NCBI RefSeq assembly: GCF_002234405.1
Contig: NZ_NMQT01000013.1
Span: forward strand, 1 to 64,000
Origin: Amycolatopsis thailandensis
GTDB lineage: Bacteria > Actinomycetota > Actinomycetes > Mycobacteriales > Pseudonocardiaceae
Reading direction: 5' to 3'
DNA: 64,000 bases
Below are positions 25,980 to 36,213 of the stretch, one piece after another (positions within the stretch are counted from its first letter, which is position 1; each line of letters starts with the position of its first letter). Both the position numbers and the translations under genes were made by a program. Below the pieces are notes generated by a model. That model saw only the letters and a list, made by a program, of their open reading frames with translations. It was not told the origin of the DNA and ran no database searches.

Positions 25980-26870
25980 ATGTGGGATCGCACCGGTGGC
26001 CGATACGACCAGGCGACCCTGCGCGATCTGGTCGAAACCGAACGAGGACGTGCGAATCGCGCGGCGCGCGTGGCTCTGCGCCACGAAAACCTGCTGGAAG
26101 CGGCCATCGAGATCATGCGCCCGTTCCATCTGCGGATGGCGGAACTGCACCGTGCCACGGAGAAGAGACATCGCGCCGCGGTCGAACTGCACACGGGCTA
26201 CGCCGACGCGGTGAAAAGCTGGGCGGAGGGGCCCGAGCGGGCAGGACTTCCCCCGGCGTTCATGGCGGCGGTGGCCGAGGCGTCCGGCATCCGCAGCCTC
26301 GCGGTGACCTTGTTCACCAAGGGCGATGGCGGCGCCGCGGTCGTCGTCTCCGATCTCGTCGCCGCCAAGGTGAACGATCTGGAGTACGTCTTCGGCGAAG
26401 GACCCTCACTGGGAATCCCGTTCGAAACGGGGGTCTGCGGCGAGCGTGAATTGGTGAGCAGATGGCCCCGGTTCGGTCCCGCCGCGCGGGAACTCGGAGT
26501 CCGGGCGGTGGTTTCGGCTCGGCTGGGGCTGCTGGAATCCCCGATGGGAACCCTCATCGCGTATCGGCCCGAGCCCGAACCGGACGCGGAGATCGCCCGT
26601 TCGACGAAGGTGGTGGCCGACGTCCTCACCGACACCGCGCTGCATCCGGGCACGCGGCTCGACGTCGAGGACGGGCTGCCCGTGCATCCGTTGTTCGGCG
26701 ACAGCGATCTGCGGGTGGTGGTGCATCAGGCCACGGGAATGGTCATGACCACCCATCACTGCACCGCCACGGACGCGCTGGCCCTCATCCGCGCGCACGC
26801 CTATTCCCTGGACGAGAGCGTCATCGAGGTCGCCCGCATGATCGTGAACCGGACGACGGCCCTCAACTGA
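25980..26870 (+). CDS. GAF and ANTAR domain protein
   Basis: The 296-residue protein has an N-terminal helical region (about 1-75, rich in Arg/Glu), a GAF-like domain (EGPSLGIPFETGVCGE near 142) and a C-terminal ANTAR-like segment (VHQATGMVMTTHHCTATDALALIRAHAYS). The start is ATG 25980, supported by a -10 6 nt upstream. It is divergent from the other GAF-ANTAR gene; the 169-bp gap holds both promoters. The signal it senses is unknown. Its end overlaps the convergent next gene by 8 bp. Confidence 0.78.
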   Translation: MWDRTGGRYDQATLRDLVETERGRANRAARVALRHENLLEAAIEIMRPFHLRMAELHRATEKRHRAAVELHTGYADAVKSWAEGPERAGLPPAFMAAVAEASGIRSLAVTLFTKGDGGAAVVVSDLVAAKVNDLEYVFGEGPSLGIPFETGVCGERELVSRWPRFGPAARELGVRAVVSARLGLLESPMGTLIAYRPEPEPDAEIARSTKVVADVLTDTALHPGTRLDVEDGLPVHPLFGDSDLRVVVHQATGMVMTTHHCTATDALALIRAHAYSLDESVIEVARMIVNRTTALN

Positions 26871-27456
26871 CTCCGAGCCTTTCGTAGGCCTCGACGGCGG
26901 CCTTCGGGTCGTCCGCCTGGAACTTCACGACGCGGACGGTCTCGGCCTTGCCGAGCGGACGGGTCACGGTGATCGGCTCGCGCAGTTCGGCGACCAGGTT
27001 CGTCTCGTAGAAATTGTCGTGGCTGAGCCAGGTCCCGTCGCGGAACTTCTGCGCCTTGAGCGGGTCGTGGCTCTCCTTCAGATGCCGCAGCGCGGCGACG
27101 TTCTCCCTCGGGATCCGCACGTCGTAGAACGAGCTCCAGCGCACCCGGACCTCACGCGACGAGACGACGTGCGGCCGCACGACGGTGCCGGCGTAGACCC
27201 CGAACACGAGCAGCACCGAGTACACGCCCAGGACGAGCAGCACCACGTCGACGACGATGCCGAAGTCGATCAGCCAGAAGAGACCGGCTTCGACCGCGCT
27301 CACCACGGCCATGACGACGAAGATCGCCTTGCCGTTCGCGCCGTAGGGCACGGCCACGGCGTCCCCGTCGACACCGTCCTCGCGGCGTCGCACATACAGC
27401 CAAAGCCCCGTCATCGTGCGGGATTCGTTGCGGACGAGATTGCGCAAAGCCCCCAT
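26863..27456 (-). CDS. Membrane protein with C-terminal soluble domain, uncharacterised
   Basis: The 197-residue protein has a cytoplasmic N-terminus (about 1-42), two TM helices (about 44-62 and 68-92) and a soluble domain of about 100 residues with mixed strands (VRVRWSSFYDVRIPRENV, ELREPITVTRPLGKAE). The layout resembles bacterial PH-like membrane proteins, but I cannot name a family. TAACCT (minus, 27463-27468) lies 6 nt before its ATG. Confidence 0.7.
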   Translation of the reverse strand: MGALRNLVRNESRTMTGLWLYVRRREDGVDGDAVAVPYGANGKAIFVVMAVVSAVEAGLFWLIDFGIVVDVVLLVLGVYSVLLVFGVYAGTVVRPHVVSSREVRVRWSSFYDVRIPRENVAALRHLKESHDPLKAQKFRDGTWLSHDNFYETNLVAELREPITVTRPLGKAETVRVVKFQADDPKAAVEAYERLGVS

Positions 27457-27462
27457 GACCCC

Positions 27463-27468
27463 AGGTTA
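27463..27468 (-). promoter_or_regulatory. -10 hexamer of a leaderless promoter (27456 gene)
   Basis: TAACCT on the minus strand, 6 nt before the ATG at 27456. It also overlaps the stop codon of the MmyB-like gene (27466), so the two minus-strand genes are transcribed separately or the read-through message is re-initiated. Confidence 0.5.
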
Positions 27469-28305
27469 GCGATCGAAACGGGTCAGGATCTTCAGCGCGT
27501 CGGCGGATCCCGGGTCGTTCGGGGTGTAGATCTCCAGCCGGTGGTCGGGGCTGTCGGGCTGGAGCCACACCTGGTAGTCGACGTCGACCGAGCCGACCGT
27601 CGGATGCCGCAGAAGCATGGTGCCGACGGTGCAGTCGGCGACGTCACCGGTCGCCCAGAGCGTCGCGAACTCGTCGCTGCGCATGGTCAGTTCGCCGATG
27701 AGCCCGGCGAGGCGGGCGTCCGTGGGATGACGGCCCGCGGTCAGCCGCAGGTAGGCGACGTGGACGCGGGCGAGTTCGGCCCAATTGCCGAAAAGGTTCC
27801 TGGTGAGCGGGTCGAGGAAGAACATCCGCGGCACGGACGGCCGTCGTGCGGGGTCCTGGGGCGAGTCGAAGCCGACGTGTTCGGCGGTGAGCGCGTGCCC
27901 CGCGCGGTTCCAGGCGAGGACGTCGCCGCGTCTGCCGAGCACGACGGCGGGCACGGTCTCGCCGAGGTTCTCCAGCAGCGCGAGGACGCGGGGATGCGGG
28001 TCTTCCGGGCCGGGGTCGGACAGCTTCGGGAGGGCGGACTGCCGGGCGAGGTTGTGCAGGTGGCCGGTTTCGACGTCGTCGAGCCGGAGCGCGCGGGCGA
28101 GCGCGTCGAGCACCTGCCGTGAAGCGGTCTCGGCGAGTCCCTGCTCCAGCCGTGTGTAGTACCCGGCGCTCACCCCGGCGAGCTGGGCGAGTTCCTCGCG
28201 GCGCAGACCGGGCACCCGGCGGGAGGTGCCGTAGGTGCGCAGGCCGATCTCGGCGGGGGTCACCCGGTCACGACGGCTTTTGAGGTACACGCCGAGGCTT
28301 TCCAT
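27466..28305 (-). CDS. HTH regulator with MmyB-like ligand-binding domain
   Basis: The 279-residue protein carries an XRE-type HTH (about 1-75; VPGLRREELAQLAGVSAGYYTRLEQG) and an MmyB-like PAS-related domain (VLAWNRAGHALTAEHV near 130). This is a large actinobacterial family that often binds fatty-acid-like ligands. ATG 28305 is chosen because the HTH follows directly. It is divergent from an MFS drug exporter, and GGGTGTACCC repeats in the gap are its likely operator. Confidence 0.88.
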   Translation of the reverse strand: MESLGVYLKSRRDRVTPAEIGLRTYGTSRRVPGLRREELAQLAGVSAGYYTRLEQGLAETASRQVLDALARALRLDDVETGHLHNLARQSALPKLSDPGPEDPHPRVLALLENLGETVPAVVLGRRGDVLAWNRAGHALTAEHVGFDSPQDPARRPSVPRMFFLDPLTRNLFGNWAELARVHVAYLRLTAGRHPTDARLAGLIGELTMRSDEFATLWATGDVADCTVGTMLLRHPTVGSVDVDYQVWLQPDSPDHRLEIYTPNDPGSADALKILTRFDR

Positions 28306-28337
28306 GACTTCGAGCCTAAGTTCCTTCGCGGCCGCGT

Positions 28338-28360
28338 GGGTGTACCCGCTGGGTGTACCC
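28338..28360. promoter_or_regulatory. Paired GGGTGTACCC operator
   Basis: GGGTGTACCC occurs at 28338-28347 and 28351-28360, 13 bp apart, between the MmyB-like regulator and the MFS exporter. Each copy is nearly palindromic, and the outer bases (GTGGG...CCCAC) extend the dyad. Confidence 0.65.
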
Positions 28361-28408
28361 ACGGCACGGGGATGGTTGCCACGACGGGACTGACCGACCG
28401 TCGAGGGC

Positions 28409-29878
28409 ATGACAAGACAGCACAACCGGGCCTGGTTCGGCCTGCTGGTGATCCTCTGCCCGGTCTTCCTGGTCTCGATGGACGGGTCGATCCTGTTCCT
28501 GGCGATGCCCAGGATCAGCCAGGCGCTCACGCCGACGGCCGATCAGGCGCTGTGGATCCTGGACGTCTACGGCTTCGCGGTCGGCTCGCTGCTCATCGCG
28601 TTCGGCAACATCGGCGACCGGTACGGCAGGTTGAAGCTGCTGATGATCGGCGCCGCCGTGTTCGGCCTCGGTTCGGCGGGCGCGGCGTTCGCCCCGAACC
28701 CGGAGCTGCTCATCGCGTTCCGTGCCCTGATGGGGCTGGCGGGCGCGACCCTGCTGCCGTCCGCGCTGGCCGTACTGAGCGAACTCTTCCCCGATCCGCG
28801 ACGACGGGCGCGGGCCATCGGCGTCTTCGCGGCCGCGTTCGCCACCGGTTTCGCGATCGGCCCGGTCGTCGGCGGTGTCCTGTTGGAGCGGTTCCCCTGG
28901 GGCTCGGTCTTCCTGGTCAATCTGCCGGTGATCGCGGTGTTCCTGGCGCTCGCGCCGGTGCTGCTCCGGGAGGTGCGGGCCACCCGGCCCGGACGGGTGG
29001 ACGCGCTGAGCGTGGTGCTCTCCGCCGCCGGTCTGCTGCTCGCGATCCACGGGATCAAGCACGCCGCCGCCGACGGGCTGTCCGTCGTCGCGGTCTCCAC
29101 GGGGATCGCCGGGGCCGGGCTGCTGTGGTGGTTCGTCCGGCGCCAACGTGGTCTCGACCACCCGCTGATCGAGTTCTCCCTGTTCCGCGACCGCGTCTTC
29201 ACGATCGCGGTCGTCACCGGGTTGCTGCCCCTCGCCGCGTGGTCGGCGGCCGCGTACCTGTCGGGGATCCATCTGCAGTCCGTGCTCGGCCTGCCCGTCC
29301 TGCACGCGGCGCTGCTGGCACTGCCCGGGGCGGCCGTGCTCACGACCCTGTGCGTCGTCACGCCCGCCCTGGTCGACCGCGTCGGCAAGCGCGCGGCGCT
29401 GGTCGCCTGCCACTTCTCCATCGCCCTCGGGCTGGCGCTGCTGCTCATGACCGGCGTCACGGGCGTGGCGGGCTGGTACGTCGCCTCGACCGTGGTCGCC
29501 GGAGTCGGCTACGGCATCTCGTTCAGCGTGGTGGCCGACACGGCCGTCGGTGCGGTGCCCGCCGAACGGGCCGGGGCGGCGGGCGCGATCGCCGAGACCA
29601 GCAACGAGATCGGCAACGCGCTGGGAATCGCGCTCATGGGGTCGCTCGCCGCGCTGGTGTTCCGCCTGGCCGGTCCGGGCCTCGCGCCCACGCTCGGCGA
29701 AACCCTCCAGCGTCCGGGGATCGCGCCCACGGACATCGTTGACGCGAAGGAGGCCTTCGTCGCGGGTCTGCACACCGCCGTCGCGGTGCTGAGCCTGCTT
29801 CACGCCGGGCTCGGTGTCCTCGCCCTGCGCTGGCTCCCTCAGTCGGAGAGGGCGCTCGCGCCCCAGGTGTCGGCGTAG
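28409..29878 (+). CDS. MFS multidrug exporter, DHA2 (EmrB/QacA) family
   Basis: The 489-residue protein has 14 predicted TM helices. Motif C-like features and the family N-terminus (VSMDGSILFLAMPRISQ near 25) and motif A (GNIGDRYGRLKLLMIG near 68) place it in DHA2. It is a proton-driven exporter of drugs or secondary metabolites. Divergent placement with an MmyB-like regulator suggests ligand-responsive control. The last 40 bp overlap the convergent nitroreductase gene. Confidence 0.92.
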   Translation: MTRQHNRAWFGLLVILCPVFLVSMDGSILFLAMPRISQALTPTADQALWILDVYGFAVGSLLIAFGNIGDRYGRLKLLMIGAAVFGLGSAGAAFAPNPELLIAFRALMGLAGATLLPSALAVLSELFPDPRRRARAIGVFAAAFATGFAIGPVVGGVLLERFPWGSVFLVNLPVIAVFLALAPVLLREVRATRPGRVDALSVVLSAAGLLLAIHGIKHAAADGLSVVAVSTGIAGAGLLWWFVRRQRGLDHPLIEFSLFRDRVFTIAVVTGLLPLAAWSAAAYLSGIHLQSVLGLPVLHAALLALPGAAVLTTLCVVTPALVDRVGKRAALVACHFSIALGLALLLMTGVTGVAGWYVASTVVAGVGYGISFSVVADTAVGAVPAERAGAAGAIAETSNEIGNALGIALMGSLAALVFRLAGPGLAPTLGETLQRPGIAPTDIVDAKEAFVAGLHTAVAVLSLLHAGLGVLALRWLPQSERALAPQVSA

Positions 29879-30435
29879 GCGAATTCCGCCAGCGGGACGC
29901 GGTCGCGCGGCGCCTTCTCACGCTCGATCCGCCAGTCCTCTTCGAGTACCGAGGGGTCCGCGGGGTGGCCGACGGCGATGGCGACCTTGGGGACGACGTC
30001 GTCGGGGAGCCCGAAGAAGTCCGTCGCCGCCTCGGCGGAGAAACCGGCCATCTGGTGCGCGATCAAGCCGAGCTCGACGGCCTGGAGCACGAGGTTCTCG
30101 GTCGCGAGACCCAGCCCGTACTCGGCGTACGGGACCTCGCCCTTCTCGTTCGTGGTCACCATCACGCCGATCAGCAGCAGACCGGCGCGATGGGCCCACG
30201 CGCTGTTGCCCGAGTTGAGCGTCGAGAGGATCCGGTCGAACGACGGCGTGCCCCGGAGGCCGACCAGGTAGCGGGCGGGCTGGGTGTTGCCGAACGACGG
30301 CGCCCAGCGGGCCGCTTCGAGCAGCGCGCGGACCTGGTCTTCGGTGACCGTGGCGGTCTCGTCGTAGGCGCGAGGGCTCCACCTGGCGGCCATGATCGAC
30401 GCGATCGGGGTACTCGTATCGGCGGGCTTGTGCAT
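29839..30435 (-). CDS. Nitroreductase family protein
   Basis: The 198-residue FMN enzyme shows MAARWSPRAYDE near residue 14, ARWAPSFGNTQPARY near 41 and the distal LPDDVVPKVAIAVGHP near 152. It reduces nitro or quinone compounds with NAD(P)H. The start ATG 30435 is supported by TATCTT (minus, 30444-30449) 8 nt upstream and by the fold beginning here; a longer frame to 30522 is low complexity. Confidence 0.85.
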   Translation of the reverse strand: MHKPADTSTPIASIMAARWSPRAYDETATVTEDQVRALLEAARWAPSFGNTQPARYLVGLRGTPSFDRILSTLNSGNSAWAHRAGLLLIGVMVTTNEKGEVPYAEYGLGLATENLVLQAVELGLIAHQMAGFSAEAATDFFGLPDDVVPKVAIAVGHPADPSVLEEDWRIEREKAPRDRVPLAEFAYADTWGASALSD

Positions 30436-30666
30436 GGCTCGGGAAGATACAGCGGAGCGAAGCTCCTCGTTTGAGGGTGGCGGCGGGGGCATGGATGGAT
30501 AACAAGGGGTGCTCTCCGTCACTAAAGTGAAAGCCCTCCGACTATTTCGTTGGTGTTAAGGAAGATTTACTTCGAGAAGTCCCTGAAGTGGTGGTCAGGC
30601 CCACTTACGAGGGTGGCGGGCGTGCGTGACCCCGGTAGGCTTTCGCCCAAATAAGGGACGCGGGGG

Positions 30667-30716
30667 CTCCTCGGTGCCCACCAGGAGCACGCCCGGCCCG
30701 TCGAGGAGGTTCGGGC

Positions 30717-30719
<3 letters not shown>
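30667..30719 (+). promoter_or_regulatory. Possible translational switch before lysC
   Basis: The gap 30436-30716 has no gene. Its 3' part can fold three ways. GCTCCT (30666-30671) pairs with AGGAGC (30683-30688). CTCCTCG (30667-30673) pairs with CGAGGAG (30702-30708), which is the ribosome site. CACGCCCG (30688-30695) pairs with CGGGCGTG (30712-30719), which contains the start codon. The folds compete, as in a riboswitch expression platform. No known aptamer is recognisable. Confidence 0.4.
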
Positions 30720-33022
<2,303 letters not shown>

Positions 33023-33031
33023 CCAGCTTCA

Positions 33032-33119
33032 CGCGTTTAGTCCTCTGAATGCGTCAAGCGCGTGAAGGGGGCCTTCACGCGCGGGCCGGGAAAGCATCGC
33101 ATTCAGAGGACTAAACGCG
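33032..33119. repeat. Nested palindrome, family B with inner dyad
   Basis: Outer arms are the 22-nt family B unit and its inverse (33032-33053 and 33098-33119; core GTCCTCT/AGAGGAC). Inside is a second dyad, CGCGTGAAGG (33059-33068) with CCTTCACGCG (33072-33081). It follows asd directly. Confidence 0.85.
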
Positions 33120-33172
33120 GAGCCCTCGCGCGACGCGGTTGTGACGCCTGGGGCCTCCGTGCCTGCCCGCAA

Positions 33173-33227
33173 GTCCGTGAAGGCCTCCTTCACTACCTTG
33201 AGGGTAGGCAAGGAGGCCTTCACGGAC
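33173..33227. repeat. Family C palindrome
   Basis: Long arms begin GTCCGTGAAGGCCTCCTT and end in the inverse, with a few central mismatches (ACTACCTT versus AGGGTAGG). It is a sibling of the perfect copy at 20100. Confidence 0.82.
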
Positions 33228-33252
33228 CGGCGCGGTGCGGGGACCGGCCGGC

Positions 33253-33307
33253 TGCAATGAAGGGGCCTTTCATAGCAAAATTTGCGATGAAAGGCCCCTT
33301 CATTGCA
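33253..33307. repeat. Family E palindrome
   Basis: The outer arms TGCAATGAAGGGGCC and their inverse surround a GCAAAATTTGC centre. Siblings lie at 44915 and 63627. Confidence 0.85.
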
Positions 33308-33327
33308 CGCGCGGCACCGGCCACCAC

Positions 33328-33349
33328 CGCATTCAGAGGACGAAACGCG
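33328..33349. repeat. Family B unit touching a stop codon
   Basis: A single 22-nt unit (core AGAGGAC) ends exactly where the minus-strand gene's stop codon begins (33350). Together with the unit at 33032 it brackets the whole convergent gap. Confidence 0.8.
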
Positions 33350-34456
33350 TCAGGGCTTCGTAGCCCCGAAGCAGGCCGCGTACCGCGTTGCGAGGAACTC
33401 GGCCCGCGCGTCCCCGCTGTAGGCCCACATCCCGCCGTCGGCCCGCGTCCCCAGGTGCCGGAACTGCTCGACGGCCTCGTCGAAGCGCCCGTTCTCCACG
33501 AGCGCCTTCGCCGCGTAAGCCCGGTCCGAGCGCGTCGACGGGTGGTCCCGCCCTTCGCCGTCGAGCCACGCCACGATTCCGTCGAGCGCGCCGGTGACCC
33601 GCGGGTCACGCCACGCGGGAACGTCCTGGAACTCGGCCTCGTGCGCGGCGATCAGCAGCAGCGGAGCCAGCTTCGGCGACTTCGCCGCGGCGGTCTCGGC
33701 GAACTCCCACATCTTCTCGTTCGAGCCGAACCACTTGGCGCACCAGTACTGCAGCGCCCGGGTGTGCGCCCCGCGGTGCTGCGGGTCGCGTTCGACGAGT
33801 TCCGCCCAGACTTCGAGGTACTGGTCGTTCTCGTACTGCCGCCCCATCGCGATCGCGAGCGCGGTCACCCACGGCGTCGGATCCTCGGGAGCGAGCTCCG
33901 ACGCCTCGCGCGCCGCCTCCTCGGCCTGCTCCAGCACCCGGAAGAACGCGGCGAACTGCTCTTCGGAGACGTGCTTCGCCATCAGCCCGCTGCGCACCTC
34001 CCACGCCACGTGCACCAGCGATTCCGCGTTGACCAGCGCCACATCCGCGTCACCGGGGCGGGCCTGGCGCCACGCGCGCAGCCACTCGTCGTCCTTCGCG
34101 GCGGCCTCGCCGAGCGCGCCGGTCACCAGGTTGCGACGGTCCCAGTCACCCCAGGTCGACGCCAGCAGCGCGGCGGCTCCCTTCCATTCGCCACGGGCGG
34201 TCGACTCCTGGACGGCGAGGACCTCTTCGTCGGTCCAGTACTCCTTGGTCGACACCTCGCCGTCGGCAGGAAGACCCCAGCGCGTGACGTCCGGGATCTT
34301 GCCCTTGAACTTGGGCTTCTTCGGCGGCAGCATCGCGGCGAGCTCTTCCGGCGACATGGTCGCGGTGAGCTCGTCGACCTCGATGCCGCGCCGCTTCGCC
34401 TCTTTCATCAGCGCGAAGACGGCCTTGCGTTCACGGGATTTGAGCAGCCAAAGCAT
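33350..34456 (-). CDS. TPR-like helical protein, uncharacterised
   Basis: The 368-residue soluble protein begins with a charged region (about 1-60) and then pairs of amphipathic helices typical of TPR/SEL1-like solenoids (AAREASELAPEDPTPWVTAL near 187; AKALVENGRFDEAVEQFRHL near 318). AAGGAG precedes ATG 34456. It lies 9 bp after the M48 protease gene on the same strand and may assist it. I cannot assign a function. Confidence 0.7.
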   Translation of the reverse strand: MLWLLKSRERKAVFALMKEAKRRGIEVDELTATMSPEELAAMLPPKKPKFKGKIPDVTRWGLPADGEVSTKEYWTDEEVLAVQESTARGEWKGAAALLASTWGDWDRRNLVTGALGEAAAKDDEWLRAWRQARPGDADVALVNAESLVHVAWEVRSGLMAKHVSEEQFAAFFRVLEQAEEAAREASELAPEDPTPWVTALAIAMGRQYENDQYLEVWAELVERDPQHRGAHTRALQYWCAKWFGSNEKMWEFAETAAAKSPKLAPLLLIAAHEAEFQDVPAWRDPRVTGALDGIVAWLDGEGRDHPSTRSDRAYAAKALVENGRFDEAVEQFRHLGTRADGGMWAYSGDARAEFLATRYAACFGATKP

Positions 34457-34465
34457 TGAAACTCC

Positions 34466-35974
34466 TTACGAACGAACAAGAGTGGGTGACGGCCGGTAGC
34501 CGGCGGGCACCCCGGCGGCCGTCAGCAGCGCGCGCAGTGGCGCGGTGTCGGATTCGGCCGCGGCGGCCTTGTCGAGCGCGGGCACCAGCTCGTCCTTCAG
34601 TGGCTCGTCCAGGACGAACGGGGCCGGACCGGACCACGACAGCGACCAGCGACCGGCGCCGACGTCGGTGAGCGCCGCGTGCGCCACGATAGCCAGCCGT
34701 CCGCGGACCGACGCCGAAGCGAACTCCCGGCGGGCGCGGGAGCCGGCCCCGGCGGGCAACTTCGAGGCAGCGTCGGCAGCGTCGGCTAGCTCCTCGTGCC
34801 TGCCCGCGTCGAGCAGGTCCAGCGCCATGTCCAGGGTGCGTTCTCCGAGGACCTCGGCGGCCGCTTCGGCGGCGACGTGACGTCGGCCGATGGCGACCAG
34901 GGACTGCCAGTCGGTCCGCCGTTTGCTGTGCGCCTCGTCGGAAAAGACGGTGAACAGCGCCTCGTCGAGCATCTTCTCGGCGCCGGTCAGCAGTTCGGTC
35001 GCCGGAAGCTCGCCGCCGGGGCGGACCGGGAACCGGGCGCCCGCTTCGAGCGTCGCGACGCGGTCCCGGGTGGCCGGGTGCGTGTCCCACCGCGAGGTTT
35101 TCTCCTCCGACGGGTTCCGCCGCATCTCCTCCATCTGCTCCGCCCTGGTCGGGTCGGTGAGCAGCGCGCGGTAGCCCTCGCCGAACCGGTCCGGCAGGTA
35201 GCCCGCGTCCCAGCCGATCGCGGCGTAGTTGTTCATGAAGAACCGCCAGGTGACGGCCAGAGCTTCGATCTCGCGCAGGGCCGAGGCCGCCGCGTCGGTG
35301 CCGGCGAGCCGTGCCGAGACGGCGTCTGCCGCGAGTTCCTGGTCCCGGCAGACGCTCATCGAGACCATGAAGTACAGCTTCGCGTACTGCCTGAAGAGCC
35401 AGCCGACGAAGCGCTCGAAGTAGCCGTCGCGGCCCAGGCCGTTGACCACCCGCGCGATGGACTTGCGCCCGCGATAGGTCAGCGCGGAGAACCGGGTGTC
35501 CTTGTTGCTGTAGTGGCCCAGTTCGTGCGCGAGCACCGCGCGGAACTGGTCCTGGCGCAGGCCCATGAGCAGCGGGACGCCGATGATCATCCGGCGGCGC
35601 AGCACCCGCAGCCCGAGCCACGACGTCCGCTCGGTGACCGCCGCGTTGACGTCGGCGTCGAGGTAGATCTCGTCCGGCGGACGGGTGCCCGCCTCGTCCG
35701 CCAGCTCCCGGACCAGCGCCCACAGGGCGGGCTGGGACTCCGGTGTCACGGCGACACCGGGTACGTCGTCGTCGGTCGCCCGCTCGACCGTTAGCAGGGT
35801 CTTGAGCAGGATCCAGCCGACCGGAACGGTGATGATGCCGAGCTTCGCCGCGGTGAAAACGTTGTGCCGCAGCGCCAGCACTTCGAGCGCCACGATCCCG
35901 CCCACGAAAGCCAGCACGAGCAGCGGGAACCCGGCGAGCAAAACGGCAGCGAGCAGCCCACGTAGAGACTTCAC
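34466..35974 (-). CDS. M48 family membrane metallopeptidase
   Basis: The 502-residue protein has two N-terminal TM segments (about 7-30 and 45-60), then the zinc protease core: VLAHELGHYSN near 148 (HExxH) and the third ligand Glu in DQELAADAVS near 210, as in HtpX/Ste24-like enzymes. The C-terminal about 200 residues are a helical extension unique to this group. It starts at GTG 35974. It probably degrades membrane or misfolded proteins. Confidence 0.88.
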   Translation of the reverse strand: MKSLRGLLAAVLLAGFPLLVLAFVGGIVALEVLALRHNVFTAAKLGIITVPVGWILLKTLLTVERATDDDVPGVAVTPESQPALWALVRELADEAGTRPPDEIYLDADVNAAVTERTSWLGLRVLRRRMIIGVPLLMGLRQDQFRAVLAHELGHYSNKDTRFSALTYRGRKSIARVVNGLGRDGYFERFVGWLFRQYAKLYFMVSMSVCRDQELAADAVSARLAGTDAAASALREIEALAVTWRFFMNNYAAIGWDAGYLPDRFGEGYRALLTDPTRAEQMEEMRRNPSEEKTSRWDTHPATRDRVATLEAGARFPVRPGGELPATELLTGAEKMLDEALFTVFSDEAHSKRRTDWQSLVAIGRRHVAAEAAAEVLGERTLDMALDLLDAGRHEELADAADAASKLPAGAGSRARREFASASVRGRLAIVAHAALTDVGAGRWSLSWSGPAPFVLDEPLKDELVPALDKAAAAESDTAPLRALLTAAGVPAGYRPSPTLVRS

Positions 35975-36213
35975 TGTGAAACTGACCTTCCCCAGAGTTG
36001 GTGTACCCCCGACACCGAGCGCTCATTGTGCCCGAAGCGCCCTCCCCGGCCGATCACTTTTCGAATACGATCGAAGGCTTCGCGATGAACATCACCTCAC
36101 GCGCGGTGGTCGCTTGTGGACTGTCCACTGTGGATATCAGTAAATGCGTTGTCCGGTTCGTCCGGCCCGTGCATGCTCAGCGGTGACAAAACGTTTTCCA
36201 CGAAAGGAAAGTC

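Noticed and set aside
30622..30654. Ten-codon leader peptide ([10 protein letters not shown]) before lysC
   Set aside because: It has no SD, no correctly spaced -10 and a single Lys codon, so there is no support for an attenuation role.
30440..30716. Lysine riboswitch before lysC
   Set aside because: I cannot find the five-helix core or the conserved junction bases, and the interval is too short once the SD-masking stems are counted.
36085..36186. Short ORF (33 codons) between the M48 and rtcB genes
   Set aside because: It has no SD or supported promoter and no recognisable product; it lies in a divergent promoter region.
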